A DNA stretch of 64,000 nucleotides from Flavobacterium sp. HSC-32F16 (GTDB lineage Bacteria; Bacteroidota; Bacteroidia; Flavobacteriales; Flavobacteriaceae): NCBI RefSeq assembly GCF_024171645.1, contig NZ_JALKAC010000006.1, positions 1-64,000 on the forward strand. Direction: 5' to 3'. The position numbers and the translations under genes are program-made. Each line of letters starts with the position of its first letter. Position 1 is the stretch's first letter. Under the pieces are notes generated by a model. That model saw only the letters and a list, made by a program, of their open reading frames with translations, made no database searches and had not been told where the DNA came from. Positions 1 to 8,528 of the stretch are shown here, piece by piece.

Positions 1-33
1 TGCAGTATTGTGGGAGAGTATGTCGTCGCCTTT
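1..33 (+). rRNA. 5S ribosomal RNA, 3' end (partial)
   Basis: The first bases read TGGGAGAGTATGTCGTCGCC, which matches the conserved 3' strand of bacterial 5S rRNA (loop E/helix IV and the closing helix). The gene starts before the window, so only about a quarter is visible. A rho-independent terminator follows at once, as expected for the end of an rRNA operon. The exact 3' end is estimated. Confidence 0.75.
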
Positions 34-42
34 CTTTTGAAG

Positions 43-76
43 AATCCTCATCATGTATTTGATGGGGATTTTTTTG
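43..76 (+). terminator. Terminator of the rRNA operon
   Basis: Arms 43-53 and 60-70 form an 11-bp stem with one G-U pair, followed by a run of seven T. It directly follows the 5S end. Confidence 0.8.
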
Positions 77-548
77 CTTTTAATCATTTTTGGATATCAA
101 AAATAGTGTGCGAACCGCGACAGCGATCGCGATATGCCACTCTTACTTGAAGTTAAAACAAAATGTCTTAAAATATAAGATTAAAAACGTTTAATGGCTG
201 TTGAATGAATGTGTTAATTCGAAATTTGTAAATGTAAATATCGAATTGGTTGTGAAATTCTCAGTTATGATTTTTTACATTTTTATGGTATATCCTTTAA
301 AAGAGAAAGCTTTTTGTTTTCTCTTTTTTTATGCAACAGCTCCAAATTAAGCTTTAAAACTGGAATGTTTCACTATAAAGTACTTAGTAATATAAATCGT
401 ATTTTATGGAGTCTTCTGAAAAATGGTATACGAAACACTTCAAAGATTTTATTGTTTAAGAGTAAAATTATTTCTGTCAAATTTTAATTCTGTAATAAGG
501 CTATTGATAATAAATTTTTTAGATCTAATTAGGTTATAATTTAAATTT
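77..548. other. Non-coding gap between rRNA operon and ars operon
   Basis: I see no credible coding frame or tRNA here. The only structure is a terminator-like hairpin at 299-327. The remainder is AT-rich. Confidence 0.6.
299..330. terminator. Terminator-like hairpin
   Basis: Arms 299-308 (AAAAGAGAAA) and 318-327 pair over 10 bp, followed by T residues. No gene ends just before it, so it may be a leftover of a lost gene or a second terminator behind the rRNA operon. Confidence 0.45.
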
Positions 549-568
549 ATATCGTAATATTGCAATAT
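549..568. promoter_or_regulatory. Probable ArsR operator
   Basis: A 20-bp imperfect dyad (16 of 20 positions symmetric) lies 13 bp before the arsR start. Its right half, 557-568 ATATTGCAATAT, is itself a perfect palindrome. ArsR/SmtB repressors bind such AT-rich dyads over their own promoters, so autoregulation is likely. Inference from position and symmetry only. Confidence 0.6.
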
Positions 569-581
569 GTAAATATATAAA

Positions 582-914
582 ATGGGAGCAACAAAAACAG
601 ATCACTTTACAGACAGCCAAAACGAATTGGCGATTTTAGCTAAGGCTTTGGGGCATCCTGCCCGAATAGCTATAATAGAATATTTGTTAAAAGTAGATAC
701 TTGTATCTGCGGTGATATTGTAAATGAGCTTCCTCTGTCGCAGCCTACAGTATCGCAGCATCTTAAAGAATTGAAAACTGCCGGACTGATAAAAGGAAGT
801 ATTGATGGAAAGTCGATTTGTTATTGTATAAACGAACCGGGCTTAGAGAAAATAAAGGGCTTTTTTGAACATATCACAAACCATCTTGCAAAAAAAAGAA
901 ATGAATGCTGTTAA
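582..914 (+). CDS. arsR: ArsR/SmtB-family metalloregulatory repressor
   Basis: A 110-residue winged-helix repressor of the ArsR/SmtB family. ALGHPARIAIIEYLL (22-36) and LSQPTVSQHLKELK (52-65) form the DNA-binding part. The TCICGD segment places C41 and C43 in the alpha-3 position, the region used by the ArsR type to bind As(III)/Sb(III). Further cysteines at C80, C82 and the terminal C109-C110 could also bind metalloid. It is first in an operon with two Cys-rich partners (spacing 15 and 34 bp) and has a dyad operator just upstream. Known family role: release from DNA when metalloid binds. Arsenic as the inducer is inferred from the neighbours; another thiophilic metal is possible. Confidence 0.85.
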   Translation: MGATKTDHFTDSQNELAILAKALGHPARIAIIEYLLKVDTCICGDIVNELPLSQPTVSQHLKELKTAGLIKGSIDGKSICYCINEPGLEKIKGFFEHITNHLAKKRNECC

Positions 915-929
915 TCTAAAATAGAAATT

Positions 930-1403
930 ATGAAACTTTCAGAAATTAAAGAAGTATTAAAAACAGCAGAAGCTGTAAATTTTGAACTCCCAAACGGAAC
1001 ATTTGTGCCTGAATATTTTCATGTAACGGAGGTAGGGCTGATTAATAAAAACTTTATTGACTGTGGAGGCACTGTAAGAAACGAAACTGTAGTAAACTTT
1101 CAGCTTTGGAATGCAAATGATTACGAGCATAGGCTTAAACCGCAAAAACTGATTAATATTATTGAGCTTTCTGAAAAAGTATTAGGGATCGAAGATCATG
1201 AGATTGAAGTAGAATATCAGGATAGTACTATTGGGAAATACGATTTGGATTTTAACGGGAGACATTTTATTTTATTAAACAAGCAAACGGCCTGTCTTGC
1301 TCAGGAACAATGCGGTATACCTTCTGATAAGCCAAAAATAAAATTAGTACAACCTTACACAGATGATTCAAACTCCTGTACTCCGGGCGGAGGATGCTGT
1401 TAA
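930..1403 (+). CDS. DUF6428-like protein of ars operons
   Basis: A 157-residue soluble protein without signal peptide or membrane segment. It resembles the DUF6428 proteins often found beside arsR in Bacteroidetes. The tail is striking: it ends with CTPGGGCC, preceded by further cysteines (CLAQEQC around residues 126-132), so it offers several soft-metal ligands. Position between a metalloregulator and an arsenate-reductase-like gene suggests binding or handing over metalloid. No biochemical function is known to me, and the role is inference from context and cysteine content. Confidence 0.7.
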   Translation: MKLSEIKEVLKTAEAVNFELPNGTFVPEYFHVTEVGLINKNFIDCGGTVRNETVVNFQLWNANDYEHRLKPQKLINIIELSEKVLGIEDHEIEVEYQDSTIGKYDLDFNGRHFILLNKQTACLAQEQCGIPSDKPKIKLVQPYTDDSNSCTPGGGCC

Positions 1404-1437
1404 CTTTATTTTATTAATCTAATGCATTTTATAAATC

Positions 1438-2055
1438 ATGTTATTTGCTGAAATAAAAAAAACAATGGAGTCATTTGATTTCAATCAGATTTCAAATGAA
1501 CGAAAACTTATGTTGCAGCCATTAATAACATATATACAAAATAAAGTAAATAATGAGGAGCATATCCGTCTTAATTTTATTTGTACGCATAACTCCAGAA
1601 GAAGTCATTTGTCTCAGATTTGGGCGCAGGCAGCAGCGGCACATTACAGGATCAATAATCTTAGCTGTTATTCTGGTGGTACAAAAGTTACGGGTATGTA
1701 TTCAATGATTGCCGAAACTTTAAAATCTGCAGGGTTTAAAATTAAAGAATTGGTTAAAGGTGAAAATCCCGTTTATTCGATAAAATATGGGGAAAACTCA
1801 CATCCGATTATTGGTTTTTCTAAATTGTATGATGATGATTTTAATCCTGAAAATCAATTTGCTGCTATTATGACCTGTTCTCAGGCAGATGGCGGCTGTC
1901 CGTTTATCGCGGGAGCAGAAAAGCGCTTTCCAATTACTTTTGAAGATCCAAAAGTTTCAGACGGCACGACAATGCAAAAAGAAGTATATCAACAGCGCAG
2001 TTATCAAATTGGTACCGAAATGTTATATGTTTTCTCTAAGATTAAGTCATTTTAA
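1438..2055 (+). CDS. LMW phosphatase / arsenate reductase-like protein
   Basis: A 205-residue protein of the low-molecular-weight protein-tyrosine-phosphatase superfamily. The phosphate-binding loop is CTHNSRRS, giving the CX5R signature with nucleophile C49 and R55. The downstream CSQADGGC (C147, C154) could supply resolving cysteines as in thioredoxin-linked arsenate reductases. It is longer than ArsC of that class (about 135 residues) because of an N-terminal extension of about 45 residues and inserts. Third gene of the ars operon, so reduction of arsenate to arsenite is the likely role. No arsenite efflux pump (ArsB/Acr3) is seen nearby, which leaves the pathway incomplete here. A phosphatase of another substrate cannot be excluded. 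Confidence 0.75.
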   Translation: MLFAEIKKTMESFDFNQISNERKLMLQPLITYIQNKVNNEEHIRLNFICTHNSRRSHLSQIWAQAAAAHYRINNLSCYSGGTKVTGMYSMIAETLKSAGFKIKELVKGENPVYSIKYGENSHPIIGFSKLYDDDFNPENQFAAIMTCSQADGGCPFIAGAEKRFPITFEDPKVSDGTTMQKEVYQQRSYQIGTEMLYVFSKIKSF

Positions 2056-2221
2056 TTTCTTTTTATTCAAACGAAGAAGGATTTTATTTATAATTTTTTT
2101 TATCAAATATGCTTCTTACAAAGATTACTTAATTTGTAAAAGTTTTTGCATTTTCTTTTTCATTAATTGGTCTATCAATATTTTGGAGGTTTTCTAAGAT
2201 CAATAAATACTATTTTTCCTT

Positions 2222-2455
2222 TTAAACATCTATATAAAAATGGCTGCAACTTATAATATCTCTCCTCTTTACTAAATCAATTTTGTATAGGTAACTAAAC
2301 TCACTTATCTTATATTTAATAAGTGCAGTATTTCTTATATCACTGGATACCCCTATTAAGTGTAAAGTGACTTTTATAGGATATGATGTGTTTATATTGA
2401 ATTCAATACAGATTTCCTTCTCTTCTACAGGTTGCAAATTATAACTTGCAACCAT
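2222..2455 (-). CDS. Small hypothetical protein (doubtful)
   Basis: A 77-codon frame on the minus strand with a protein-like mix of residues in its first two thirds (EEKEICIEFNINTSYPIKVT). No domain or signal peptide is recognised. Its start codon lies directly beside an inverted repeat at 2430-2453, which would fold over codons 2-9 of the mRNA. It might be a fragment of a once longer gene, since nothing else in this region is intact. It could equally be chance. Confidence 0.3.
   Translation of the reverse strand: MVASYNLQPVEEKEICIEFNINTSYPIKVTLHLIGVSSDIRNTALIKYKISEFSYLYKIDLVKRRDIISCSHFYIDV
2430..2453. repeat. Inverted repeat at a putative start codon
   Basis: Perfect 8-bp arms GGTTGCAA (2430-2437) and TTGCAACC (2446-2453) with an 8-nt loop. 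It overlaps the first codons of the minus-strand frame starting at 2455. Confidence 0.55.
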
Positions 2456-2845
2456 TTTCTAACTTCTTGTTTTGTAGTTGTTTGTAAATTGCACTCAACT
2501 AAAACCGGAATTAATTTACTACATAGATAAGCATTAAATAGCCCTTTAAAAACATTTAGCTTTTTAAGGAATTAATATTTAATCACATTTGAGTTATACT
2601 GCTTTCTATCTGCTTAAAAAACATTCCCTGCCCATTTAATAATAAAAACTTCTAATATCCCCAGATCGAAGTTATTGTTTATATGTAATACCGCTTTCAA
2701 TTATCCTGGTTGATTAGAGTATTTTTTGTCTAAAATACATCTAGCAGTACTCTGTATGTTTTTTTTATATAAAAAAGGAATATAGGTATAGCTTAAAATC
2801 AATTAGCCAGAATATAGAATCATCATTTGTTTAATAAATAAAATT

Positions 2846-3091
2846 ATGAAAACAAAAATTATCCTATTACTGAAGCTATTTTTTTTTCGTAACATTTCCA
2901 TACAAGTAGTATGGAAGAAAAGGATGTGGCCTGTTAGTATTGATAATTTTAATGTATGGGTGGCTTTTTTCCAATTTTATAATACTACCCAGACTTATAG
3001 CTGTAGATTAAAAGCATCTTTTATCGAAGTACGTTTGGCAAGTTTAGCAAAAAACGGTATCACAACGTTTCAAAAAGAAAGACTTTTTTAA
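2846..3091 (+). pseudogene. Short frame, possible remnant of a secreted protein gene
   Basis: An 81-codon frame that begins MKTKIILLLKLFFF, very like the signal peptide start of the secreted protein at 6338 (MKTKITSILFLLLL), but then runs into sequence without domain character. It is followed by a strong terminator and then by the PorP/SprF gene. In Flavobacterium a large secreted adhesin usually precedes a PorP/SprF gene, so this may be the scar left after most of such a gene was deleted. Inference; the frame might not be translated. Confidence 0.35.
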
Positions 3092-3101
3092 AACCCTGAA
3101 C

Positions 3102-3138
3102 AAAAACAGGACTGCAGCCAGCAGTCCTGTTTTTGTTT
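3102..3138 (+). terminator. Strong rho-independent terminator
   Basis: Perfect 14-bp stem, arms 3102-3115 and 3121-3134, 5-nt loop, T-rich tail. It separates the short frame at 2846-3091 from the PorP/SprF gene. Confidence 0.85.
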
Positions 3139-3184
3139 TTAGGAAAAGCAAAAAACAGTATAAATTAATAATAAAAAAATTGTT

Positions 3185-4102
3185 ATGGGAACAAAATTAT
3201 TTTTTTTAGTCATAATGTCAGCAGTCTTTTCAGGTTATGCGCAGCAGGATGCACAGTACACACAGTATATGTACAATACCATAAATATAAATCCGGCTTA
3301 CGCCGGTTCTCGTGGGGCGCTGAGCATTTTTGGACTTTACAGGACCCAGTGGGTGGGTCTGGACGGAGCTCCGGAAACCAGCGCCTTTTCTATCAATACT
3401 CCTATCAACAACAGCAGGCTGGGAGTGGGGCTTTCTTTGGTTAATGATAAAATAGGCCCCACAAACGACACTGATATTTCTGCGGATATATCTTATACTG
3501 TCCAGACATCGGCGAGTTTTAAACTCTCTTTTGGGGTGAAAGCAACCGGAAATTTATTCAATCTCGACATCAATAAATTAAATCCTTCCCAGCAGGGCGA
3601 TCCTCAGTTTCAGGATTTCGACAATAAATTTTCACCCAATATAGGGGCCGGAGTGTACTGGCATTCAGATAAAGCCTACATTGGTTTGTCCATACCCAAA
3701 TTCATCGAAACCAATCAATACGATGATAACGATGTTGCCATCTACAAAAGCAAAATCAATTATTACTTAATAGCAGGGTATGTATTTAATCTCGATAAAA
3801 ATCAAAACTTTAAATTTAAGCCTGCCACACTTATCAAAATGACAGATGGTGCGCCGCTTCAGGTAGATATTTCGGCCAATTTTATGTTTATTGATAGGTT
3901 TGTACTGGGAGTTGCTTACAGATGGGATGCTTCAGTTAGTGCCCTGGCGGGATTTCAAATCACAGACGGACTTTACATTGGATACGGTTACGATCGAGAA
4001 ACGTCCAATTTAAATAACTACAATTCAGGCTCGCATGAAATATTCCTGCGTTATGAATTCTTCAAAAAGAATGGTAAAATGACAACCCCTCGTTTCTTCT
4101 AA
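3185..4102 (+). CDS. PorP/SprF-family outer-membrane protein
   Basis: A 305-residue protein with signal peptide (cleavage near SGYAQ-QD, residue 20) and the opening signature QYTQYMYNTININPAYAGSR typical of the PorP/SprF family. The rest alternates short amphipathic strands ending in a C-terminal aromatic pattern (FLRYEFF), consistent with an outer-membrane beta-barrel. Family members attach to the type IX secretion system and are paired with particular large secreted adhesins (SprF with SprB is the model). The next gene, 11 bp downstream, encodes its usual OmpA-type partner. The secreted client expected upstream is missing here, and a truncated candidate lies downstream at 6338. Confidence 0.9.
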   Translation: MGTKLFFLVIMSAVFSGYAQQDAQYTQYMYNTININPAYAGSRGALSIFGLYRTQWVGLDGAPETSAFSINTPINNSRLGVGLSLVNDKIGPTNDTDISADISYTVQTSASFKLSFGVKATGNLFNLDINKLNPSQQGDPQFQDFDNKFSPNIGAGVYWHSDKAYIGLSIPKFIETNQYDDNDVAIYKSKINYYLIAGYVFNLDKNQNFKFKPATLIKMTDGAPLQVDISANFMFIDRFVLGVAYRWDASVSALAGFQITDGLYIGYGYDRETSNLNNYNSGSHEIFLRYEFFKKNGKMTTPRFF

Positions 4103-4113
4103 AAGTACGCATC

Positions 4114-6045
4114 ATGAAAAACTATATACTTCTTTGTTTACTAGTTCTGAATACAATCTATGGTAATGCACAACAGTCCAAAACCAATTCAGGAGATAAA
4201 AAATACAACGATTATGCTTATGTCGATGCCATAAAAACATATGAGCGTATAGCCGATAAAGGTTATAAATCGGATGATTTGTTTAAAAAAATGGGAGATT
4301 CCTATTATTTCAATTCCGAATTTGAAGGAGCGGCCAAGTGGTACGGAGAATTGTTTGCACTCAACCCTTCGCCTGAAGCTGAATATTTCTACCGATATGC
4401 ACAGGCTTTAAAATCAACAGGGCAGATGGACAAAGCCAATACAATCCTAAACGAATTCAATACCAAATACAAAGACGATTCGAGAGGAAAACTCTATAAG
4501 AAAAATGTAAATTATCTGGATGTTATCAAAGCCAATTCGGGTCGTTATAAAATTGAAGATGCCGGAGTCAATTCAAAATATTCCGATTACGGAAGCTTTA
4601 TCTGCAATAACAAAATCTATTTCGCATCGGCCAGAGATACCGGAAATTTCAGCCAGCGAACACACAAATGGACAGGCGAATATTTTACCAATATATACAG
4701 TTCTTATCTGGACCAGCAGAACGGTGCAGTATTAAAACCTCAAAAATTTAAACCTTCTATAAACAGTAAATTTCACGAATCGACTCCGGTTTTTACTAAA
4801 GACGGAAATACAGTTTATTTTAGCCGAAACAACTATATAAAGGGAAAAAAAGGAAAAAATGAAAATAAAATTACTTTAATAAAAATTTACAAAGCTAGTC
4901 TTCAAAATGCAAAATGGACCAATATAACGGCGCTTCCGTTTGCAAGTAACAATTACAGCACAGCGCATCCTGCACTCAGTCCGGATGAAAAAACACTCTA
5001 TTTTGCTTCGGATATGCCGGGAACTATCGGGCAGTCTGATATTTATAAAGTCAGTATAAACGGAGACGGCAGTTTTGGAAATCCCGAAAATCTCGGTGCA
5101 CCGGTTAATACCGAAGGAAAAGAAACCTTTCCATACATAACCAGTGAAAACGAAATTTATTTTGCTTCAGATGGTCATCCTGGTCTTGGCGGTCTCGATG
5201 TTTTTGTGGGACAGATAGAGAACAGCTCAGCCGTAACCAATATACAGAATTTAGGAAACGATATAAATTCTCCTCATGATGACTTTGCTTACAGCATAGA
5301 TCCTCTTTCCAGACAAGGCTATTTTAGTTCTAATAAAGAAGGAGGGCAGGGTTCTGATGATATTTACAAATTTCTTGAAACCAGAAGATTAAAATGCATT
5401 CAGGAATTAAACGGAATCATTACAGATGCTGCGGCCACTGTTATTTTACCCGGAACAAAACTAACCCTTTACGAAAATCAGCTGATAAAAAATACAACAG
5501 TTTCAGGAGTGGACGGCAAATATAGTTTTCCTGTTGAATGTGGTAAAAGTTATACGGTTAGAGCCGAAAAAACCGAATATGCGGTTAAAGAATTGACTGT
5601 AGAAATTGGCAGAACAACCGGCAAAACAAATCTGCCTATAGCTTTAGATAAAACGATCTGTAAAGTAGTCGTAGGCGATGATCTTGGTGTCTGCTTTGGG
5701 ATCAAGATGATCTATTTTGATCTTGATAAGTACAATATTCGAACAGAAGCGGCTATTGATCTGGAAAAAATTCTGGATGTTTTAAACCAGCATCCCACAA
5801 TGAAACTGGACATCCGTTCATATACAGACAGCAGAGCCACCCAAGCCTACAACAAAAACCTGTCTCAATGGAGAGCAAAAGCAACCATAGACTGGCTCAT
5901 TAAAAACGGAGTCGCCAAAAATAGATTAACAGGAAAGGGATATGGTGAAACAGAACTGGTAAACCAATGTGCAGATGGTATAGATTGTACCGAAGAAGAA
6001 CATCAGATGAATAGACGAAGCGAGTTTATTATAACAGGACTTTAG
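4114..6045 (+). CDS. OmpA-family protein with TPR, PD40 and carboxypeptidase-like domains
   Basis: A 643-residue envelope protein. Signal peptide to about residue 19 (GNAQ-Q). Order of parts: TPR-like helices (about 25-140), WD40-like PD40 beta-propeller repeats with LSPDEKTLYFAS and ENEIYFASDGHPGLGGLDVF motifs (about 150-425), a carboxypeptidase-regulatory-like beta-sandwich (about 430-515), and a C-terminal OmpA domain (IYFDLDKYNIR, then NRRSEFII) that should bind peptidoglycan. This architecture accompanies PorP/SprF proteins in Bacteroidetes and anchors or assists surface adhesins exported by the type IX system. It is co-transcribed with the gene before it. Not PorE itself, as it lacks a clear lipobox. 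Confidence 0.9.
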   Translation: MKNYILLCLLVLNTIYGNAQQSKTNSGDKKYNDYAYVDAIKTYERIADKGYKSDDLFKKMGDSYYFNSEFEGAAKWYGELFALNPSPEAEYFYRYAQALKSTGQMDKANTILNEFNTKYKDDSRGKLYKKNVNYLDVIKANSGRYKIEDAGVNSKYSDYGSFICNNKIYFASARDTGNFSQRTHKWTGEYFTNIYSSYLDQQNGAVLKPQKFKPSINSKFHESTPVFTKDGNTVYFSRNNYIKGKKGKNENKITLIKIYKASLQNAKWTNITALPFASNNYSTAHPALSPDEKTLYFASDMPGTIGQSDIYKVSINGDGSFGNPENLGAPVNTEGKETFPYITSENEIYFASDGHPGLGGLDVFVGQIENSSAVTNIQNLGNDINSPHDDFAYSIDPLSRQGYFSSNKEGGQGSDDIYKFLETRRLKCIQELNGIITDAAATVILPGTKLTLYENQLIKNTTVSGVDGKYSFPVECGKSYTVRAEKTEYAVKELTVEIGRTTGKTNLPIALDKTICKVVVGDDLGVCFGIKMIYFDLDKYNIRTEAAIDLEKILDVLNQHPTMKLDIRSYTDSRATQAYNKNLSQWRAKATIDWLIKNGVAKNRLTGKGYGETELVNQCADGIDCTEEEHQMNRRSEFIITGL

Positions 6046-6050
6046 GTTTA

Positions 6051-6133
6051 GTGTTCAGTATTCAGCCCCAGTTTTCAGTCTGTGTGTCAACTAAATGCTG
6101 AATATTAAACACGGAACGCTGCGACTGAAACTG
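6051..6133. repeat. Two interleaved inverted repeats after the OmpA gene
   Basis: Arms 6051-6066 and 6097-6112 pair at 14 of 16 positions. A second pair, 6069-6080 with 6123-6133, crosses it, giving a pseudoknot-like order. The words (TTCAGT, CAGTTTTCAG) recall the simple intergenic repeats of Flavobacterium. It may also end transcription. Confidence 0.5.
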
Positions 6134-6337
6134 AATACAAAAAATGTCCTAAACTGTTACTTTAAAATCTTTTACTGGCAATATTAACTGAAGGATAGAA
6201 AGAACTTTGCAGCTTGATATTAATTATTAAATTATTTAAAAACAAGAGGTTAAAAATAAATGAATTCATTCCGTTTTTTGGGTTAATAATCTGATTTAAT
6301 GGATGTATGATTTTTTTTTAATAAAAAAAAACGATTT

Positions 6338-8047
6338 ATGAAAACAAAAATTACATCAATTTTGTTCTTATTGTTGTTGTCTTTGATAGGAGGAGCGGCA
6401 TTTGCACAAGTGCAGATCAATGCTCCGTTATCTTATCAGCCCTCGAGTCTGGAACAGGGTGGTGCCCCTGGGACTTATAAGGTTGACATTGTAAACAATA
6501 CAGGTGCAGCGCTCAACGGAGCAACATTTTCTTTAATGCTGCCCGCCGGAATGGAGTATGTTGCAGGAACTATAACAGCCGCCACTCAGGCGAATGTTAG
6601 TAACCTGCAGAGTCCTACCTTTACTTTAAATAGTATTCCTATTGGGAATACTTTGGTAGTTACTTTTAATGCCCGTATTAATTGTGGGTATTCTACTCCT
6701 TTAATCAATTACAGTGTGCTGCAGGGAGCAACACCTCTGGTTACAGCTTCAAGTGCGGTTGCGGCTAATACGCCGGCACCGGCTTTCGTGCTTTCAGCGG
6801 TACCTTCACCACAAGTACTTAATACACCTTTAAAAACGAATGCCTTTCGAACTATCAAATTTAAAAATAGTGGAAATGTACCCGTTTCTACCGTATATAT
6901 AGAAAGTAGTGTGGCGACAGCTTCTCACTATTCGTCTTATAAAGTGATGAGTGCAGATCATGGTACGGTCTCAGCAGTACCAAACGGTTACCTTATAACT
7001 TTAACAGGAGCTGCACTTCAGGCTGCTATTACTACTACAGTAGGTGCAACAAATACCAGCTTTGATGCAGGTGAAGAAATTACAGTGGTACTTACGGAAC
7101 AAATGCTAAGCTGTGCTGCAACAACAAGTATTGCCTTAAACATGAAGGCGGGTTCTGGAGATACAAAAGGAAGTTTTTGTTTTTCTGATGGATCTACGGC
7201 AGGAATTTCGACAACAGTAGGAAATCCTAGTATGGATTTTAGCCGTATAGTGGCTACAGGAACATATCCTAGTTTTTGTACCGATGGAAAAACTTCTTAT
7301 ATCATTAAGAATGCGGGAACTGGTGGAGCAGAATCGGCATTACACGATTTAAAATTACCTTGGAGTGTCTTTAGAAACAGTTCAGGTATATTAGCTGTAG
7401 CACCACAAGATGGACTTATATTAAAAAAAGTAACTATTGGTGGGGTTGATGTTACAGCCCAGATTTTAAAAGACAATGGCACAGGCAGTGGTGCTTTAAT
7501 ACCAGCTGCTCAAAATGTTAAAGTAATTAATTTTGCCTCTTTAACGAGTGCGCCAGGTGGTGTACCTTTAGTAGATTTAGACGGAGACGGTCATTTTGAT
7601 GATTTAATGCCCGGACAAAGCTTTCAAATTGATTTTGAATATGGTTTTGATTTAAGCAAATTTCAATCTTGTATGTTGCAAAGTGCGACATCAACTGCAG
7701 ATGGGAATGGTTATTTTAATTTAGGAACTTCTTTTAAAGATCAATGTGGCAACATAGTTAATAAGTTTGATTATAGTTTTGGAACTTCTATTACAAATAA
7801 TACTCCAGGATTTTTAATTACGAATCAGTCTCAGAATACTACTAGTGCAACGATAGAGAAAGCTCTCTTTAATTTAGGAGATAAGTCGAATATTGTTTTA
7901 ACAATGTTAACAACTATCAGTGGATCATATTATACTGGAACTGTACCAATTACAAAGACTTTTACTGTAGAATTACCTGATGGTTTAGATTATGACCCGA
8001 CAGGTATTTTAAAGTATGGTACTAATGTATTACCAGGAACTCGATAA
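6338..8047 (+). pseudogene. Secreted adhesin-like protein, probably truncated (DUF11-type repeats)
   Basis: 569 codons. A clean signal peptide (MKTKITSILFLLLL to AFAQ, residue 23) is followed by conserved-repeat/DUF11-like beta-sandwich domains (SYQPSSLEQGGAPGTYKVDI; LPAGMEYVAGTITAA; later FTVELPDGLDYDPTG). Proteins that start this way are usually thousands of residues long and end in a T9SS gliding-type sorting domain. This frame stops in the middle of a repeat (NVLPGTR) with no sorting domain, and the next frame overlaps it by 32 bp. Codons also become more AT-rich after about 7,300. I read it as an adhesin gene that lost its 3' part by deletion. It could still make a secreted but unanchored fragment. 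Confidence 0.65.
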
Positions 8048-8066
8048 TAAAGGCGTTTTTTTGAAA

Positions 8067-8465
8067 ATGTTTAAAAGAAAATTTAAAAACAATTTTGAGT
8101 TTTCTGAAGATTCATTTTTGCTTAAAAATGAAAGTAAACCAGGTAATTATGATCGTTCGATATTTGTAGTTTACGACAAAACAGAATTACTTGATTTTTT
8201 AAGGTTAGAAAAAAAAGGAACCCATGTAATGGTTTGTCTGTTTAATAAACAATTGCATAATAGTTTCTCCTTTTTTAAAGATATTAAGAATTTATTTTTA
8301 ATAGACGGATCACAAAGCCGAACAGAAATTTTTAAAGATCTGTCGGTTTACTTTAGCAGTAAATCAGATTTTGTTCCAAAAATACCCAATATGAAGCGTT
8401 CAAAATTGAATTCAAGTGAGATAAAACTCGATAACCTGCAGAAAGCTTTGTTTTTTATGATGTAG
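8067..8465 (+). CDS. Unknown small protein, alpha/beta type
   Basis: 132 residues if translation starts at MFKRKFKNN; an earlier in-frame ATG at 8016 would overlap the adhesin remnant and add residues with no protein character. No signal peptide or membrane segment. Alternating hydrophobic strands and helices (SIFVVYDKTELLDFL, THVMVCLFNKQL, NLFLIDGSQ) suggest a small Rossmann- or receiver-like fold, but the acidic pocket of true receivers is not evident. I do not recognise the family. It ends just before a bidirectional terminator. Its 5' flank seems joined to the broken adhesin, so its own promoter may be lost. Confidence 0.55.
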   Translation: MFKRKFKNNFEFSEDSFLLKNESKPGNYDRSIFVVYDKTELLDFLRLEKKGTHVMVCLFNKQLHNSFSFFKDIKNLFLIDGSQSRTEIFKDLSVYFSSKSDFVPKIPNMKRSKLNSSEIKLDNLQKALFFMM

Positions 8466-8489
8466 AGTATTTTGTATTAGTGTTTTATA

Positions 8490-8525
8490 AAAAAGGCGGT
8501 TACTTTTTAGGTAATCGCCTTTTTG
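8490..8525. terminator. Bidirectional terminator between convergent genes
   Basis: Arms 8490-8503 and 8511-8524 pair over 14 positions with one G-U, with A-run before and T-run after. It serves both the plus-strand gene ending at 8465 and the minus-strand GH105 gene ending at 8529. Confidence 0.85.
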
Positions 8526-8528
8526 TTG

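Larger units (their letters stand above)
2056..2845. other. Gene-poor AT-rich stretch
   Basis: Apart from the doubtful minus-strand frame at 2222-2455, I see no supported gene in these 790 bases. It may be decayed sequence between the ars operon and the PorP cluster. Confidence 0.5.

Noticed and set aside
77..548. tRNA or small RNA gene after the 5S rRNA
   Set aside because: No cloverleaf or TTCGA-type T-loop pattern could be found; only a terminator-like hairpin.
1889..2197. Plus-strand frame overlapping the phosphatase gene
   Set aside because: It shares most of its 5' part with the phosphatase in another frame and its tail is Phe/Ile-rich AT-driven sequence.
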